From Acidimicrobiales bacterium (GTDB taxonomy: Bacteria > Actinomycetota > Acidimicrobiia > Acidimicrobiales > SZUA-35): a DNA stretch of 64,000 bases. Both the position numbers and the translations under genes were made by a program. Shown piece by piece: positions 33,277-47,276 of the stretch (within the stretch, counting starts at the first letter, position 1; every line of letters begins with the position of its first letter). Under the pieces are notes generated by a model. That model was not told where the DNA came from. It worked only from the letters and a program-made list of their open reading frames with translations, and searched no databases. The stretch spans positions 1,612,001 to 1,676,000 of the forward strand of contig JAWKIO010000005.1 in assembly GCA_041394265.1 (NCBI GenBank), written 5' to 3'.

Positions 33277-35684
33277 GCTGCACCACCTGCGTCGTTGGCC
33301 GCCTTGGCCGCTTGGATCGTCTTCCACACCCGCTGCGGGGTGGCAGGCATCGCCATGTCGGTGATGCCGTAGGGGCTGAGTCCGTCGCAGATCGCGTTGA
33401 TCACGGCGGCGGCTGAGCCAATGGTTCCGGCTTCGCCAACGCCCTTGACGCCCATCGGGTTGCTGGTGCTCGGGGTGAAGGTGTAGCCGGTGGTGATGTT
33501 CGGCATCTCCGCGGCCGACGGCACCAGGTAGTCGAGGAACGATGGGTTCCGGCAGTTGCCGTCGTCGTCGTAGCTCGCCCCCTCCCACAGTGCTTGGGCC
33601 ACGCCCTGCACGACACCACCGTGGACCTGGCCCTCGACGATCAACGGATTGATGTGATTGCCGCAGTCGTCGACCGCGGTGTACGAGAGCAGCTCGACGT
33701 GTCCGGTGGTCTCGTCGATCTCGACCACCGCCACGTGCGTTCCGAAGGGGAACGCGAAGTTCGGAGGATCGAAGGTGACCTGCTCCTGCAGATTCGGCTC
33801 CATGCCGTCGGGCAGGTTGTGCCCGGTGAACGCACCGAAGGCCACTGCCTGGATCGGGAGTGCCTTGTCGGGCGAACCCTTGACGGCGAACGTGCCACCG
33901 ACGAACTCGAGGTCGTCGGGGTTGGCTTCGAGCTGGTGAGCGGCGATCTCGCGGGCCTTGTCGACCACCTTGTCGCACGCCATCGAAATCGCAACACCAC
34001 CGACGGCGAGCGAGCGCGAGCCGTAGGTGTCCATCCCGAGCGGGCTGACTGCGGTGTCGGAGTGCAGCACCTCGACATCGTCCGGATCGATGCCCAGCTT
34101 GTCGGCAACGATCATCGACCACGCCGTTTCGTGACCCTGACCGTGCGGGGTCGAGCCGGTGACGACCTCGACCTTGCCGGTTGGCAGGAACCTCACCAAT
34201 GCGTGCTCCCAGCCGCCGGCGCCGTAGTTGAGTCCGGCGAGGGCCCGGCTCGGGGCCAGACCGCAGATCTCGACATAGGTGCACAGGCCGATACCGAGCT
34301 GCTTCTTCTCGCCGGCATCGCGGCGCCGGGCTTGCTCGGCCCGGAGGTCGGCGTAGCCCGCCATCTCGAGAGCGAGGTCGAGGTTGGGTGCGTAGTTGCC
34401 GGAGTCGAACACGAGCGTGGAGGCAGTCTCGAGATTCTCGAACTCCCCTCCCCCAGCCAGGTAGTTCCGGCGGCGGATCTCGTCGGGGCCAACACCGACC
34501 TCGGCCGCCAGCATGTCCATGGCCCGCTCGATCGCATAGCTGGCCTCGGGACGACCGGCGCCACGGTAGGCATCGGTCGGGGTCATGTTGGTGAAGTAGC
34601 CGTCGCAGGTGAAGCCGAAGGCGGGGACGTCGTAGACGCCGGTGTAGAGGAAACTGCCGAGCAGCGGGACACCGGGAGTGATCAGCATCATGTAGGCGCC
34701 CATGTCGGCGTCGAGGTGGACCCGAACTCCGAGCAACTTGCCGTCGGCATCGGCGGCGAGCTCGATCTTCTGCTGCTGCGCCCGGCCCTGATGAGTCGAG
34801 AACGCCGCTTCCGAACGAGTCTCGGTCCAGCGCACCGGTCGCTTCAGCTTGTTGGCGAGCGTCACGGCGAGGATCTCGTCGGGGTTGACGTTGAGCTTGG
34901 CGCCGAAGCCACCACCGACGGCCGGGGCGACGATGCGAAGCTTCTGCTCCGGCAGCCCCGTGGTGGCAGCGATCATCACCTTGAGGATGTGGGGCACCTG
35001 GGTCGAGGAGTACAGCGTGACATCGCCACCGTGCGGCGACGGGATCGCCAGCACACCGCGGGGTTCCATGGCCGCAGGGATCAGGCGTTGCTGCACGAAG
35101 TTGGCGGTGACGTGATGCGCTGCCCCCTCGAATGCGGCCGTGACGGCCTCGGGGTTGGGCTCGAGCGCCCACGTGTAGGCCTTGTTGCTGGCCAGATCGG
35201 AGTGCGCTTTGTTGGTGTCGGCGATCGCCGCGTCGATCGACGCCACCGCCGGCAGCGGCTGGTAGTCGACGACGACCGCCTCGGCGGCGTCGGCTGCTTG
35301 GTAGCGGGTTTCGGCCAGGACCACGGCGATGATCTCACCGACGTGATGGACCTCCGACGTGGCCGCCGGATAGTGGGGCGGGTTGACCATGTCGGGGGTG
35401 ACCGGCCAGGCGCAGGGCAGCGGCGCCGCCCACAGTCCCATGTCGGCCAGTTCGGACCCGGTGTACACGGCATGCACGCCAGGCATTCCCGCAGCGTCGG
35501 AGGTGTCGACGCCGGCGATGGTGGCGTGCGCCATGGTGGATCGGACCATGCCCATCCACAGCTGGCCGGCGACCTGGATGTCGTCGACGTACTTGCCCTC
35601 GCCCGTGAGGAGTTCAGGGTCCTCCCGGCGAAGTCGGGCCTTGCCGACGACGGAGTCGCTCGGCGGGATCTCGGTTGCGGTCAT
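33273..35684 (-). CDS. coxL: Form II CO dehydrogenase-type large molybdopterin subunit
   Basis: Molybdenum hydroxylase of the xanthine oxidase family. The 803 residues contain the cofactor-binding GGGFGAKLNVNPDE, the active-site loop AYRGAGR (372-378) and near the C-terminus the catalytic Glu in GVGEAGT. Form I CO dehydrogenase has AYxCSFR with the copper-binding Cys; this protein has the form II loop and lacks that Cys. CO oxidation by form II enzymes is not settled and the true substrate may be another aldehyde or purine. The ATGA overlap with coxS and with coxM shows tight coupling. Confidence 0.92.
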   Translation of the reverse strand: MTATEIPPSDSVVGKARLRREDPELLTGEGKYVDDIQVAGQLWMGMVRSTMAHATIAGVDTSDAAGMPGVHAVYTGSELADMGLWAAPLPCAWPVTPDMVNPPHYPAATSEVHHVGEIIAVVLAETRYQAADAAEAVVVDYQPLPAVASIDAAIADTNKAHSDLASNKAYTWALEPNPEAVTAAFEGAAHHVTANFVQQRLIPAAMEPRGVLAIPSPHGGDVTLYSSTQVPHILKVMIAATTGLPEQKLRIVAPAVGGGFGAKLNVNPDEILAVTLANKLKRPVRWTETRSEAAFSTHQGRAQQQKIELAADADGKLLGVRVHLDADMGAYMMLITPGVPLLGSFLYTGVYDVPAFGFTCDGYFTNMTPTDAYRGAGRPEASYAIERAMDMLAAEVGVGPDEIRRRNYLAGGGEFENLETASTLVFDSGNYAPNLDLALEMAGYADLRAEQARRRDAGEKKQLGIGLCTYVEICGLAPSRALAGLNYGAGGWEHALVRFLPTGKVEVVTGSTPHGQGHETAWSMIVADKLGIDPDDVEVLHSDTAVSPLGMDTYGSRSLAVGGVAISMACDKVVDKAREIAAHQLEANPDDLEFVGGTFAVKGSPDKALPIQAVAFGAFTGHNLPDGMEPNLQEQVTFDPPNFAFPFGTHVAVVEIDETTGHVELLSYTAVDDCGNHINPLIVEGQVHGGVVQGVAQALWEGASYDDDGNCRNPSFLDYLVPSAAEMPNITTGYTFTPSTSNPMGVKGVGEAGTIGSAAAVINAICDGLSPYGITDMAMPATPQRVWKTIQAAKAANDAGGAA

Positions 35685-36145
35685 GCTGCGCCTCCTGCCG
35701 CGCTGAGCACGGACTTGACGATGTTGTGGTAGCCGGTGCACCGGCAGAGGTTGCCCTCGAGTCCTTCGCGCACCTCGGCCTCGGTGGGGTTGGGGTTCTC
35801 GTTGAGCAGCGAGGTCGCCGCCATCACCATGCCGGGTGTGCAGTAACCGCACTGCAGCCCGTGGCACTGGCGGAAGGCTTCCTGCATCGGGTGGAGCGTC
35901 CCGTCGGCGGCAGCCATGCCTTCGATGGTGGTGATGTTGGCACCTCGCGCCTGGACGGCGAGCATCGTGCACGACTTGGCCGCTTCGCCGTCGATGTGGA
36001 TGGTGCAGGCGCCGCACGAGGAGGTGTCGCAACCAACGTTGGTGCCGGTCAGCCCGATGGCATCTCGTAGATAGTGAACGAGCAACGTTCGTGGTTCGAC
36101 ATCCGCCGAACACGATCGTCCGTTGATGGTCATCTCGACCTGCAC
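35681..36145 (-). CDS. coxS: CO dehydrogenase-type small subunit, two [2Fe-2S] clusters
   Basis: Electron-transfer subunit of the molybdenum hydroxylase. The 154 residues have a plant-type ferredoxin domain with Cys39, 44, 47 and 59 and a helical domain with Cys99, 102, 134 and 136 (CGYCTPGM, CRCTGY). GTG 36145 is used; ATG 36133 (MTINGRS) is also possible. First gene of the cox cluster, downstream of rpoC. Confidence 0.94.
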   Translation of the reverse strand: MQVEMTINGRSCSADVEPRTLLVHYLRDAIGLTGTNVGCDTSSCGACTIHIDGEAAKSCTMLAVQARGANITTIEGMAAADGTLHPMQEAFRQCHGLQCGYCTPGMVMAATSLLNENPNPTEAEVREGLEGNLCRCTGYHNIVKSVLSAAGGAA

Positions 36146-36409
36146 AGGTCCCCCTTCGGGTTTGGGTGTGAGTGATGTTGTTCGCCCAGCAGTCGATGCC
36201 GTGCCCGACCGCCTGCCGTGGAGGCGCTGTGCCCCGCGTCACAGATGGTGCCACACCCGGCAGGGCGCTGTCTCACCAACCCGCGAGCTTGGCCTGATGT
36301 TCAGATTCGTGCCCGGACGCGGCGATGGCCGCCCCGTTACCGGAGCGGCCATCGTCGTTGTCGGCTTCCACCACCAAATGGAGGCGGAGAAGATGTTTGT
36401 CTGCTGTGC
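36146..36409 (-). other. rpoC-coxS spacer with a hairpin
   Basis: 264 bases without a recognisable gene. A 9-bp stem (GATGGCCGC/GCGGCCATC, 36325-36354) with a 12-base loop lies 55 bases after the rpoC stop and is a plausible terminator for the rpoBC operon. A promoter for coxS would have to lie in the remaining 180 bases; none is convincing by eye. Confidence 0.45.
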
Positions 36410-40387
<3,978 letters not shown>

Positions 40388-40427
40388 TCAGGTGTCTTCC
40401 CTTTGTCGTGATCAGAATCAGCGCTGA

Positions 40428-43400
40428 TCAGCGTCGTCCACCCGCAGCGCGGGCGGCGTCGTCTTCGTCGGTGCCCCGCTCGGGACGTGAGAGATCGATG
40501 CCGAGTTCCTCGGCGGTGCGGAAGAGCTCGTCGTCGAGTTCGCGCATTTCGATCTCGGAGCCGTCGGCCGAGAGGACCTCGACGTTCAGGCACAGGGCCT
40601 GCATCTCCTTGATGAGCACCTTGAAGCTCTCAGGGATGCCGGGCTCGGGAATGTTCTCGCCCTTGACGATCGCCTCGTAGACCTTGACGCGGCCGAGGAC
40701 ATCGTCGGACTTGATGGTGAGCAGCTCCTGCAAGCAGTACGCCGCGCCGTAGGCCTCGAGGGCCCACACTTCCATCTCACCGAATCGCTGACCACCGAAC
40801 TGGGCCTTACCACCGAGCGGCTGCTGGGTGATCATGGAGTACGGGCCGGTGGAGCGGGCGTGGATCTTGTCGTCGACGAGGTGCGACAACTTCAGGATGT
40901 ACATGATCCCGACCATGATCGGGTTGTCGAACGGCTCACCGGTGCGACCGTCGTAGAGCGTGGTCTTGCCGTCGGGCTGGATCAGGCGGCGCCCGTCCTT
41001 GGCCTCAGGGTTGAGGTTCTCGAACACGGTCTGGATGGTCGGCTTGTCGCCGGCCAGTTCGACTTCGTCCCACTTCGCACCGTCGAACACCGGGGTGGAC
41101 ACGAGGGTGGCCGGGGTGGTGAACGGACGGGTCTTGGTCTCGGTGCCGCGAACGGGTTCGTGACCGACCCGTTCGCCGTCGATGGTCCAACCCCAACGGG
41201 CGGCGTAGCCGAGATGCGACTCGAGCACCTGGCCGACGTTCATTCGGGACGGAACGCCCAGCGGGTTGAGGATGATGTCGACGGGTGTGCCGTCGGCGAG
41301 GTGCGGCATGTCTTCGGTGGCGAGGATGCGCGAGATGACACCCTTGTTCCCGTGGCGGCCGGCGAGCTTGTCGCCGACGGAGATCTTGCGCTTCTGCGCC
41401 ACATAGACCCGCACGAGTTGATTCACACCCGGCGGAAGCTCATGGGAGTCGTCACGGTTGAACACCTTGACGTCGATGACCTTGCCGACCTCACCGTGCG
41501 GCACCTTCAACGAGGTGTCGCGAACCTCGCGAGCCTTCTCGCCGAAGATGGCGCGAAGCAGGCGCTCTTCGGGAGTGAGCTCGGTCTCGCCCTTCGGGGT
41601 GACCTTGCCGACCAGGACGTCGCCCGGGCTGACCTCGGCGCCGACCCGAATGATGCCGCGCTCGTCGAGATCGGCGAGCACGTCTTCGCTGAGGTTCGGG
41701 ATGTCGCGGGTGATCTCTTCCGGACCGAGCTTGGTGTCACGAGCGTCGATCTCGTGCTCCTTGACGTGGATCGAGGTGAGCACGTCGTCGCGGACGAGAC
41801 GCTGGTTGAGGATGATCGCGTCCTCGAAGTTGTAGCCCTCCCAGGTCATGAAGGCCACGACCAGGTTCTTGCCCAACGCCAGTTCACCGTTGTCGGTCGA
41901 GGGACCGTCGGCGAGAAGCTGACCCTTCTTGAAGGTGTCACCCGGGACGACCCGCGGCTTCTGGTTGATCGAGGTGTCCTGGTTCGAGCGCTCGAACTTG
42001 AGCAGGCGGTAGATCTTCTTGCCCAGCTTGGAGTACTCGACGGTGATGTGCTTGCCGTCGACCTCGAGCACCACGCCATCGTCGTCGGCGACGAGGGTGT
42101 CGGCAGCGTCGTGCGCCGCTCGCTTCTCGATGCCGGTGCCGATGTAGGGCGCCTCCGGGGTGAGGAGCGGCACGGCCTGGCGCTGCATGTTCGCGCCCAT
42201 GAGGGCACGGTTGGCGTCATCGTGTTCGAGGAACGGGATCAGGCCGGTACCGATCGAGACGATCTGCTTCGGCGAGACGTCCATCATGTCAACGTCGCCG
42301 CCCGGCACCTGAGAGATCTCGGTGGTGGCGCCGAAGAAGATGTCGCGCTCGAGCTGCAGCTTGAGGTCTCGCAGCGAGGCCGCCTGCGGCGAACGACGTG
42401 CGAGCACTCGGTCGGCGACGAAGGAGCCGTCGGGGTTGAGCTTGGCGTTGGCCTGGGCGACGACGTATTCCTCTTCCTCGTCGGCGGTGAGGAACACGAT
42501 CTCATCGGTGGCAACGCCGTCGACGACGCGTCGGTAGGGAGTCTCGAGGAACCCGAACTCATTCACCCGCGCATACGAGGCCAAGTAACCGATGAGGCCG
42601 ATGTTCGGGCCCTCGGGCGTCTCGATCGGGCACATACGGCCGTAGTGCGAGAAGTGGACGTCTCGGACTTCGAAGCCAGCACGCTCGCGAGACAGACCGC
42701 CCGGGCCGAGCGCCGAGAGACGGCGACGGTGGGTGAGACCCGACAGCGGGTTGACCTGGTCCATGAACTGCGACAGCTGAGAGGTTCCGAAGAACTCCTT
42801 GATCGCAGCAACGACCGGGCGGATGTTGATGAGCGTCTGCGGCGTGATGGCCTCGACGTCTTGGGTGGTCATGCGCTCGCGCACGACCCGCTCCATGCGA
42901 GACAGACCAATGCGGACCTGGTTCTGGATGAGCTCGCCCACCGACCGCACGCGACGGTTGGCGAAGTGGTCCTGGTCGTCGAGGCGGTAGCCCGGCTCGG
43001 CGATCATCAGGTTCAGCAGGTAGGTGGCCGCGGCCATCACCTCACATCGCGACAGCACACCCTGATCGGCTTCGGGCTTGTCGAGGAGGCCGGCCAGCAT
43101 CGGGAACTGCTGCTCGAGGCGATCGATCTCGGGGCCGAGCTTGCGGTTGAGCTTGTAGCGACCGACTCGCGAGAGGTCGTAGCGACGGCTCTCGAAGAAC
43201 GCGTTGCGCAGGTACGAACGGGCGGCTTCGAGGGTCGGCGGTTCACCCGGGCGGGCCCGCTTGTAGATCTCGATGAGCGACTCGTCCTGGGTGGGGGCGA
43301 TCTCGCGATCCTTCTCCCACTGACCTTCGAGGAAATCGAAATGAGCGACGAACGCATCGAGGAAGCCCGGAGCGTTCTCCTCGTCGAACCCGAGCGCGCG

Positions 43401-44018
43401 CAACATGGTGAACAGCGACAGGCGACGCTTGCGAGCCACCCGCACGCCAGCGGTCGGATCCTTGCCCGGCTTCTGTTCGACATCAAACTCGATCCACTCA
43501 CCGCGATAAGGGTGGATGGTGCCCGTGACCATCTGGTGCTTCGACATGTTCCGCAGCCGGAACCGCTCACCCGGCTGGAAGATGACGCCCGGCGAACGCA
43601 CGAGCTGGGACACCACGACACGCTCGGTGCCGTTGATGATGAAGGTGCCCTTGTCGGTCATCATGGGGAAGTCGCCCATGAAGACGGTCTGTTCTTTGAT
43701 CTCGCCGGTGTTGGCGTTGATGAACCGAGCGCGCACGAAGATCGGCGCCGCGTAGGTCATGTCCTTCTCTTTGCACTCCTCGACGGAGAACTTCGGGAAG
43801 GGTTCGAGGTCCTCGTCGTGAGGATCGAACTCGAGCTCCAGCTGGAGCGTCTCCGTGAAGTCCTTGATGGGACTGATGTCCCGGAAGGCATTCGACAGAC
43901 CTTCTTCGAGGAACCAGCGGAACGACTCCCGCTGGATGGCGATCAAATCTGGAAGCTCGAGGGCCTCCTGGAGATTGCCGAAGGAGTAACGGTCGCGAGC
44001 GACGGTACGTGCAGGCAA
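40428..44018 (-). CDS. rpoB: RNA polymerase beta subunit
   Basis: Second catalytic subunit. The 1196 residues start at TTG 44018, read as MPARTVARDRYSFGNLQ. The rifampicin-binding region FFGTSQLSQFMDQVNPLSGL followed by THRRRLSALGPGGL carries wild-type residues at the common resistance positions (Asp, His and Ser). Other motifs are the KTRPFTTPATLVS region and GGKAQFGGQRFGEMEVWALE at the C-terminus, which binds beta'. Confidence 0.98.
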   Translation of the reverse strand: MPARTVARDRYSFGNLQEALELPDLIAIQRESFRWFLEEGLSNAFRDISPIKDFTETLQLELEFDPHDEDLEPFPKFSVEECKEKDMTYAAPIFVRARFINANTGEIKEQTVFMGDFPMMTDKGTFIINGTERVVVSQLVRSPGVIFQPGERFRLRNMSKHQMVTGTIHPYRGEWIEFDVEQKPGKDPTAGVRVARKRRLSLFTMLRALGFDEENAPGFLDAFVAHFDFLEGQWEKDREIAPTQDESLIEIYKRARPGEPPTLEAARSYLRNAFFESRRYDLSRVGRYKLNRKLGPEIDRLEQQFPMLAGLLDKPEADQGVLSRCEVMAAATYLLNLMIAEPGYRLDDQDHFANRRVRSVGELIQNQVRIGLSRMERVVRERMTTQDVEAITPQTLINIRPVVAAIKEFFGTSQLSQFMDQVNPLSGLTHRRRLSALGPGGLSRERAGFEVRDVHFSHYGRMCPIETPEGPNIGLIGYLASYARVNEFGFLETPYRRVVDGVATDEIVFLTADEEEEYVVAQANAKLNPDGSFVADRVLARRSPQAASLRDLKLQLERDIFFGATTEISQVPGGDVDMMDVSPKQIVSIGTGLIPFLEHDDANRALMGANMQRQAVPLLTPEAPYIGTGIEKRAAHDAADTLVADDDGVVLEVDGKHITVEYSKLGKKIYRLLKFERSNQDTSINQKPRVVPGDTFKKGQLLADGPSTDNGELALGKNLVVAFMTWEGYNFEDAIILNQRLVRDDVLTSIHVKEHEIDARDTKLGPEEITRDIPNLSEDVLADLDERGIIRVGAEVSPGDVLVGKVTPKGETELTPEERLLRAIFGEKAREVRDTSLKVPHGEVGKVIDVKVFNRDDSHELPPGVNQLVRVYVAQKRKISVGDKLAGRHGNKGVISRILATEDMPHLADGTPVDIILNPLGVPSRMNVGQVLESHLGYAARWGWTIDGERVGHEPVRGTETKTRPFTTPATLVSTPVFDGAKWDEVELAGDKPTIQTVFENLNPEAKDGRRLIQPDGKTTLYDGRTGEPFDNPIMVGIMYILKLSHLVDDKIHARSTGPYSMITQQPLGGKAQFGGQRFGEMEVWALEAYGAAYCLQELLTIKSDDVLGRVKVYEAIVKGENIPEPGIPESFKVLIKEMQALCLNVEVLSADGSEIEMRELDDELFRTAEELGIDLSRPERGTDEDDAARAAGGRR

Positions 44019-44490
44019 AGGACACCACCTGGGGTAGCACGGGAGGCCAAGGAAAGCAGCGCGCGTCTCTCGGCTTCACAACGGCCCCGGTGAGAGGTCG
44101 TCAGGGCCCGACACCAAGGAGCGATCAGCAAGCCGAAAACCGGTACTTCTCGCAAATTTGAGGTCGGCAAAACAGAGCGGGCACGCACGGCAACGGCCAA
44201 GCATACGCGCACCACTCGTTATCCACAACGCGCCGACCGACAAGCTCGCAGCTACCGCCGATTTCGGCACCGGTGGTGCCGCACGCACGTGGCACGATCA
44301 CGTGCAGCGGACTGTAAGGGTGAGGCGCCGAGAGGTCAAGGATCCCGGCTGCGGTTTTCGGCACAGGCCACACCCTCGAAGCACCGCTGCCGCCACGCAG
44401 AAACTCCCCACCCTCGACCGGACGAACCGGCCGAGAGCAGGGAGTTCCCACAGACACCCGCGCCAACGCGCGAGTCACACGATGGTGGTC
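44019..44490 (-). other. rplL-rpoB spacer with an imperfect hairpin
   Basis: 472 bases with no recognisable gene. At 44402-44446 two 20-base arms (AACTCCC... and ...GGGAGTT) pair with four non-Watson-Crick positions around the loop ACGAA, 45 bases after the rplL stop. By position it matches the partial terminator that lets ribosomal stalk genes be expressed more than rpoBC in other bacteria. A separate rpoB promoter may lie in the rest. Confidence 0.55.
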
Positions 44491-44871
<381 letters not shown>

Positions 44872-44873
44872 GA

Positions 44874-45602
44874 TCAGCTCTCGCTCTCTTCACCGGATTC
44901 GGCCGGTGCTTCTTCGCCGGCGTCGGCCGGGGTGGTCTGTTCTGCTTCTTCGGCCTCGGCAGCGGGTGCTGCGTCGGTTTCAACATCGGCCTCGGCGGCG
45001 GGAGCCGCTTCGGCCTCGGCGGATGGGCTGGCGTCGGGGGCGCTGCCCGCCGGGGCATCGCCTGCTCCGCCCTTTTCGATCAGTGCCTGAAGTCCATACG
45101 CAAAGTCGCGCGGCAGGGCCTGCAACAGTCCAGCGAACTGGACCATCGGCGCAGCGATCGCGCCGGCCAACTTGGCCAGCAGGACCTCGCGCGGCTCGAC
45201 ATCGGCCAACGCCTTCATGCCATCGGCATCGATGACGTTGTTGTCGAGGACACCGCCCTTGACGATCAGGTTGGGATTGGCCTTGGCGAAATCTCGCAGG
45301 ACCTTGGCCACCGTGACAACGTCGCCAGGCTCCCCCTCGGGAGTCTGCTCGACGAACGCAAGCGCCGTCGGACCGACGAGCATGTCGCTGATGTCCATCC
45401 CCACTTCGTCAGCGGCCCGGCGCACGAGGGTGTTCTTGTACACCTTGTACGCGCCACCGGCCGGCCTGAGCTCTCGGCGCAACGATGACATGGCGCCAAC
45501 GTTGAGCCCTCGATACTCGGTGACGACGACGCCGCCGGCATTGCTGAGCCGTTCGCGTACCTCATCGACGATCGCGACCTTTTCGGGTCGTGGGTTCTCC
45601 AT
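44874..45602 (-). CDS. rplJ: Ribosomal protein L10 (uL10) with long acidic tail
   Basis: Base of the ribosomal stalk. ATG 45602 gives 242 residues, preceded by AGGAGG. The L10 domain (VTEYRGLNVGAMSSLRREL, VYKNTLVRRAA, FVEQTPEGEPGDVVTVAKVL) ends near residue 175. The remaining 65 residues are nearly all Ala, Glu, Pro, Asp and Ser, a feature seen in several actinobacteria. The upstream leader could hold an L10-binding autoregulatory structure. Confidence 0.96.
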   Translation of the reverse strand: MENPRPEKVAIVDEVRERLSNAGGVVVTEYRGLNVGAMSSLRRELRPAGGAYKVYKNTLVRRAADEVGMDISDMLVGPTALAFVEQTPEGEPGDVVTVAKVLRDFAKANPNLIVKGGVLDNNVIDADGMKALADVEPREVLLAKLAGAIAAPMVQFAGLLQALPRDFAYGLQALIEKGGAGDAPAGSAPDASPSAEAEAAPAAEADVETDAAPAAEAEEAEQTTPADAGEEAPAESGEESES

Positions 45603-45918
45603 CACACCTCCTTCCTCATGTTCTGATTGCTTCTGTGGTTTGCTTCGACGTACTCAGAGGCCGAACAACCACATCTGCCAATCCAGAACCGGGCATACCG
45701 GCGGTGGAGCACAGAAGAGATCACCTCGTTGGGATGCTTCGGCGGGTGAACCCGCACCCAAGTCTTTGGCGTGAGTATTCGATTGTTGCTCGCTGCCCGG
45801 CACGCCGAGCAGTGTTGTCGCTGCCCGGCACGCCGAGCAGTGTTGTCGCTGCCCGGCACGCCGAGCAGTGAGCGGGCGAAAGTTTAACGGCTTGTCGCCG
45901 TCGACCCTCGCCCGACGA
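45603..45918 (-). other. rplA-rplJ spacer / rplJ leader
   Basis: 316 bases without a recognisable gene. The half next to rplA is a triple 28-bp tandem repeat (see separate entry). The half next to rplJ would be the mRNA leader where L10 binds to regulate its own operon in many bacteria; an L10 leader cannot be confirmed by eye. Confidence 0.5.
45792..45869. repeat. 28-bp tandem repeat, three units, downstream of rplA
   Basis: Units begin at 45792, 45820 and 45848 (the third is partial, about 22 bases). Each contains CTGCCCGGCACGCCGAGCAG, an imperfect palindrome with one mismatch. The array ends about 50 bases after the rplA stop, so the transcript would carry three similar hairpins in a row. 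Confidence 0.95.
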
Positions 45919-46623
45919 TCATTCGGCCGGCTTCTCGTCCAGACGAGCGGGATCGATCTTGACGCCCGGACCCATGGTGGTCGAGAGCGACGACTTCTGC
46001 ATGTAGCGACCCTTGGCCGATGCCGGCTTCGCCCGGTTCAACTCCTCGACGATCGCGTGGAGGTTGGCCTGCAAGGCGGCCGGCTCGAAGCTGGCCTTGC
46101 CGATGCTGACGTGGATGTTGCCGTAGCGGTCGGTGCGGTACTCGACGGTGCCGCCCTTGAAACTCTCGACCGCCTTGGCGACATCGGGGGTGACGGTGCC
46201 GGTCTTGGGGTTCGGCATGAGGCCGCGGGGACCGAGCACCCGGCCGAGCTTACCGACCTGCGGCATCATCTCGGGGCTGGCGATGGCCACGTCGAAGTCG
46301 AGCATGCCGCCCTCGACCTGGGCAACGAGGTCGTCGGCTCCGACGAACTCGGCGCCGGCAGCGGTGGCAGCGGCGGCGGCTTCGCCCTGAGCGAACACCG
46401 CAACGCGGACGTCCTTGCCCGTGCCCGAAGGCAGCGAGACCGTGCCCCGCACGATCTGGTCGGCCTTGCGGGGGTCGACGCCCAAGCGGATCACCAGGTC
46501 GACGGACTCGTCGAACTTGGCGCTGGCCAGGTTCTTGACCAGATCGATCGCTTCGCTCGGAGCGTGAAGGTGGTCTCGGTCATAGCGACGCGTGGCGTCG
46601 ACGTACTTCTTTGCTTTCGCCAT
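45919..46623 (-). CDS. rplA: Ribosomal protein L1 (uL1)
   Basis: Protein of the mobile L1 stalk at the E site, and often a repressor of rplKA translation. ATG 46623 gives 234 residues (MAKAKKYVDATRRYD). Motifs: SVDLVIRLGVDPRKADQ, GTGKDVRVAVFAQG and the signature MMPQVGKLGRVLGPRGLMPN. It lies 85 bases after rplK. Confidence 0.97.
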   Translation of the reverse strand: MAKAKKYVDATRRYDRDHLHAPSEAIDLVKNLASAKFDESVDLVIRLGVDPRKADQIVRGTVSLPSGTGKDVRVAVFAQGEAAAAATAAGAEFVGADDLVAQVEGGMLDFDVAIASPEMMPQVGKLGRVLGPRGLMPNPKTGTVTPDVAKAVESFKGGTVEYRTDRYGNIHVSIGKASFEPAALQANLHAIVEELNRAKPASAKGRYMQKSSLSTTMGPGVKIDPARLDEKPAE

Positions 46624-46708
46624 GATGGCTCCCTCGTTGGTATGGCCGACGACTGAGGTGGGTGCGCCGAGCCGATGATTGGAACGGTTCGAGTCGAGAC
46701 TCGAGTGA

Positions 46709-47134
46709 CTATCGGATGCGGACACCCATGTTGCGAGCAGTACCGGCGACCTGCTTCTTCGCCGCCTCGATGTCGTAGGCGTTGAGGTCGGGCATCTTGA
46801 TCTCGGCGATCTCGGTGAGCTGGGCGTCGGTGATGCTGCCGGCGCGATCACGCTTGGGGTCGGAGGCACCCTTGTCGATCTTGGCGGCCTTCTTGATGAG
46901 CTCGGCGGCCGGCGGGGTCTTCAGGATGAAGCTGAACGTGCGGTCTTCGAAGATGGTGATCTCGGCCGGCACGACCTGGCCACGCTGGGATTCGGTGCGG
47001 GCGTTGTAGTCCTTGCAGAAGTCCATGATGGCGACGCCATACGGACCGAGTGCGGTACCGACGGGAGGCGCGGGAGATGCCTGACCACCAGGGATCTGGA
47101 TCTTGACGACTGCCATTACTTTCTTCTTGGCCAT
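46709..47134 (-). CDS. rplK: Ribosomal protein L11 (uL11)
   Basis: GTPase-centre protein and thiostrepton target. The 141 residues contain the N-terminal IPGGQASPAPPVGTALG (part) with the conserved prolines, then FSFILKTPPAAELIKKAA and the C-terminal YDIEAAKKQVAGTARNMGV. The 140-base gap to nusG holds a hairpin but no gene. Confidence 0.98.
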   Translation of the reverse strand: MAKKKVMAVVKIQIPGGQASPAPPVGTALGPYGVAIMDFCKDYNARTESQRGQVVPAEITIFEDRTFSFILKTPPAAELIKKAAKIDKGASDPKRDRAGSITDAQLTEIAEIKMPDLNAYDIEAAKKQVAGTARNMGVRIR

Positions 47135-47255
47135 TGACCTCTGCCTCGGGGTGACGCACGCACGAAAACGTGGACGGAAAAGCGACTGCGAAGCCTAGCG
47201 GGAGATGGCCCCAACGCGGGCCTTACACCGCCAGGCGGGGGAAATGGTGGATCGT

Positions 47256-47276
47256 GACCGGTCGGCCCGACCGATC
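47256..47276 (-). terminator. Hairpin at the nusG stop
   Basis: A 9-bp stem (one G-T pair) with a 3-base loop starts within the nusG stop codon. No T run follows. It may partly terminate secE-nusG transcription before rplK. Confidence 0.35.
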
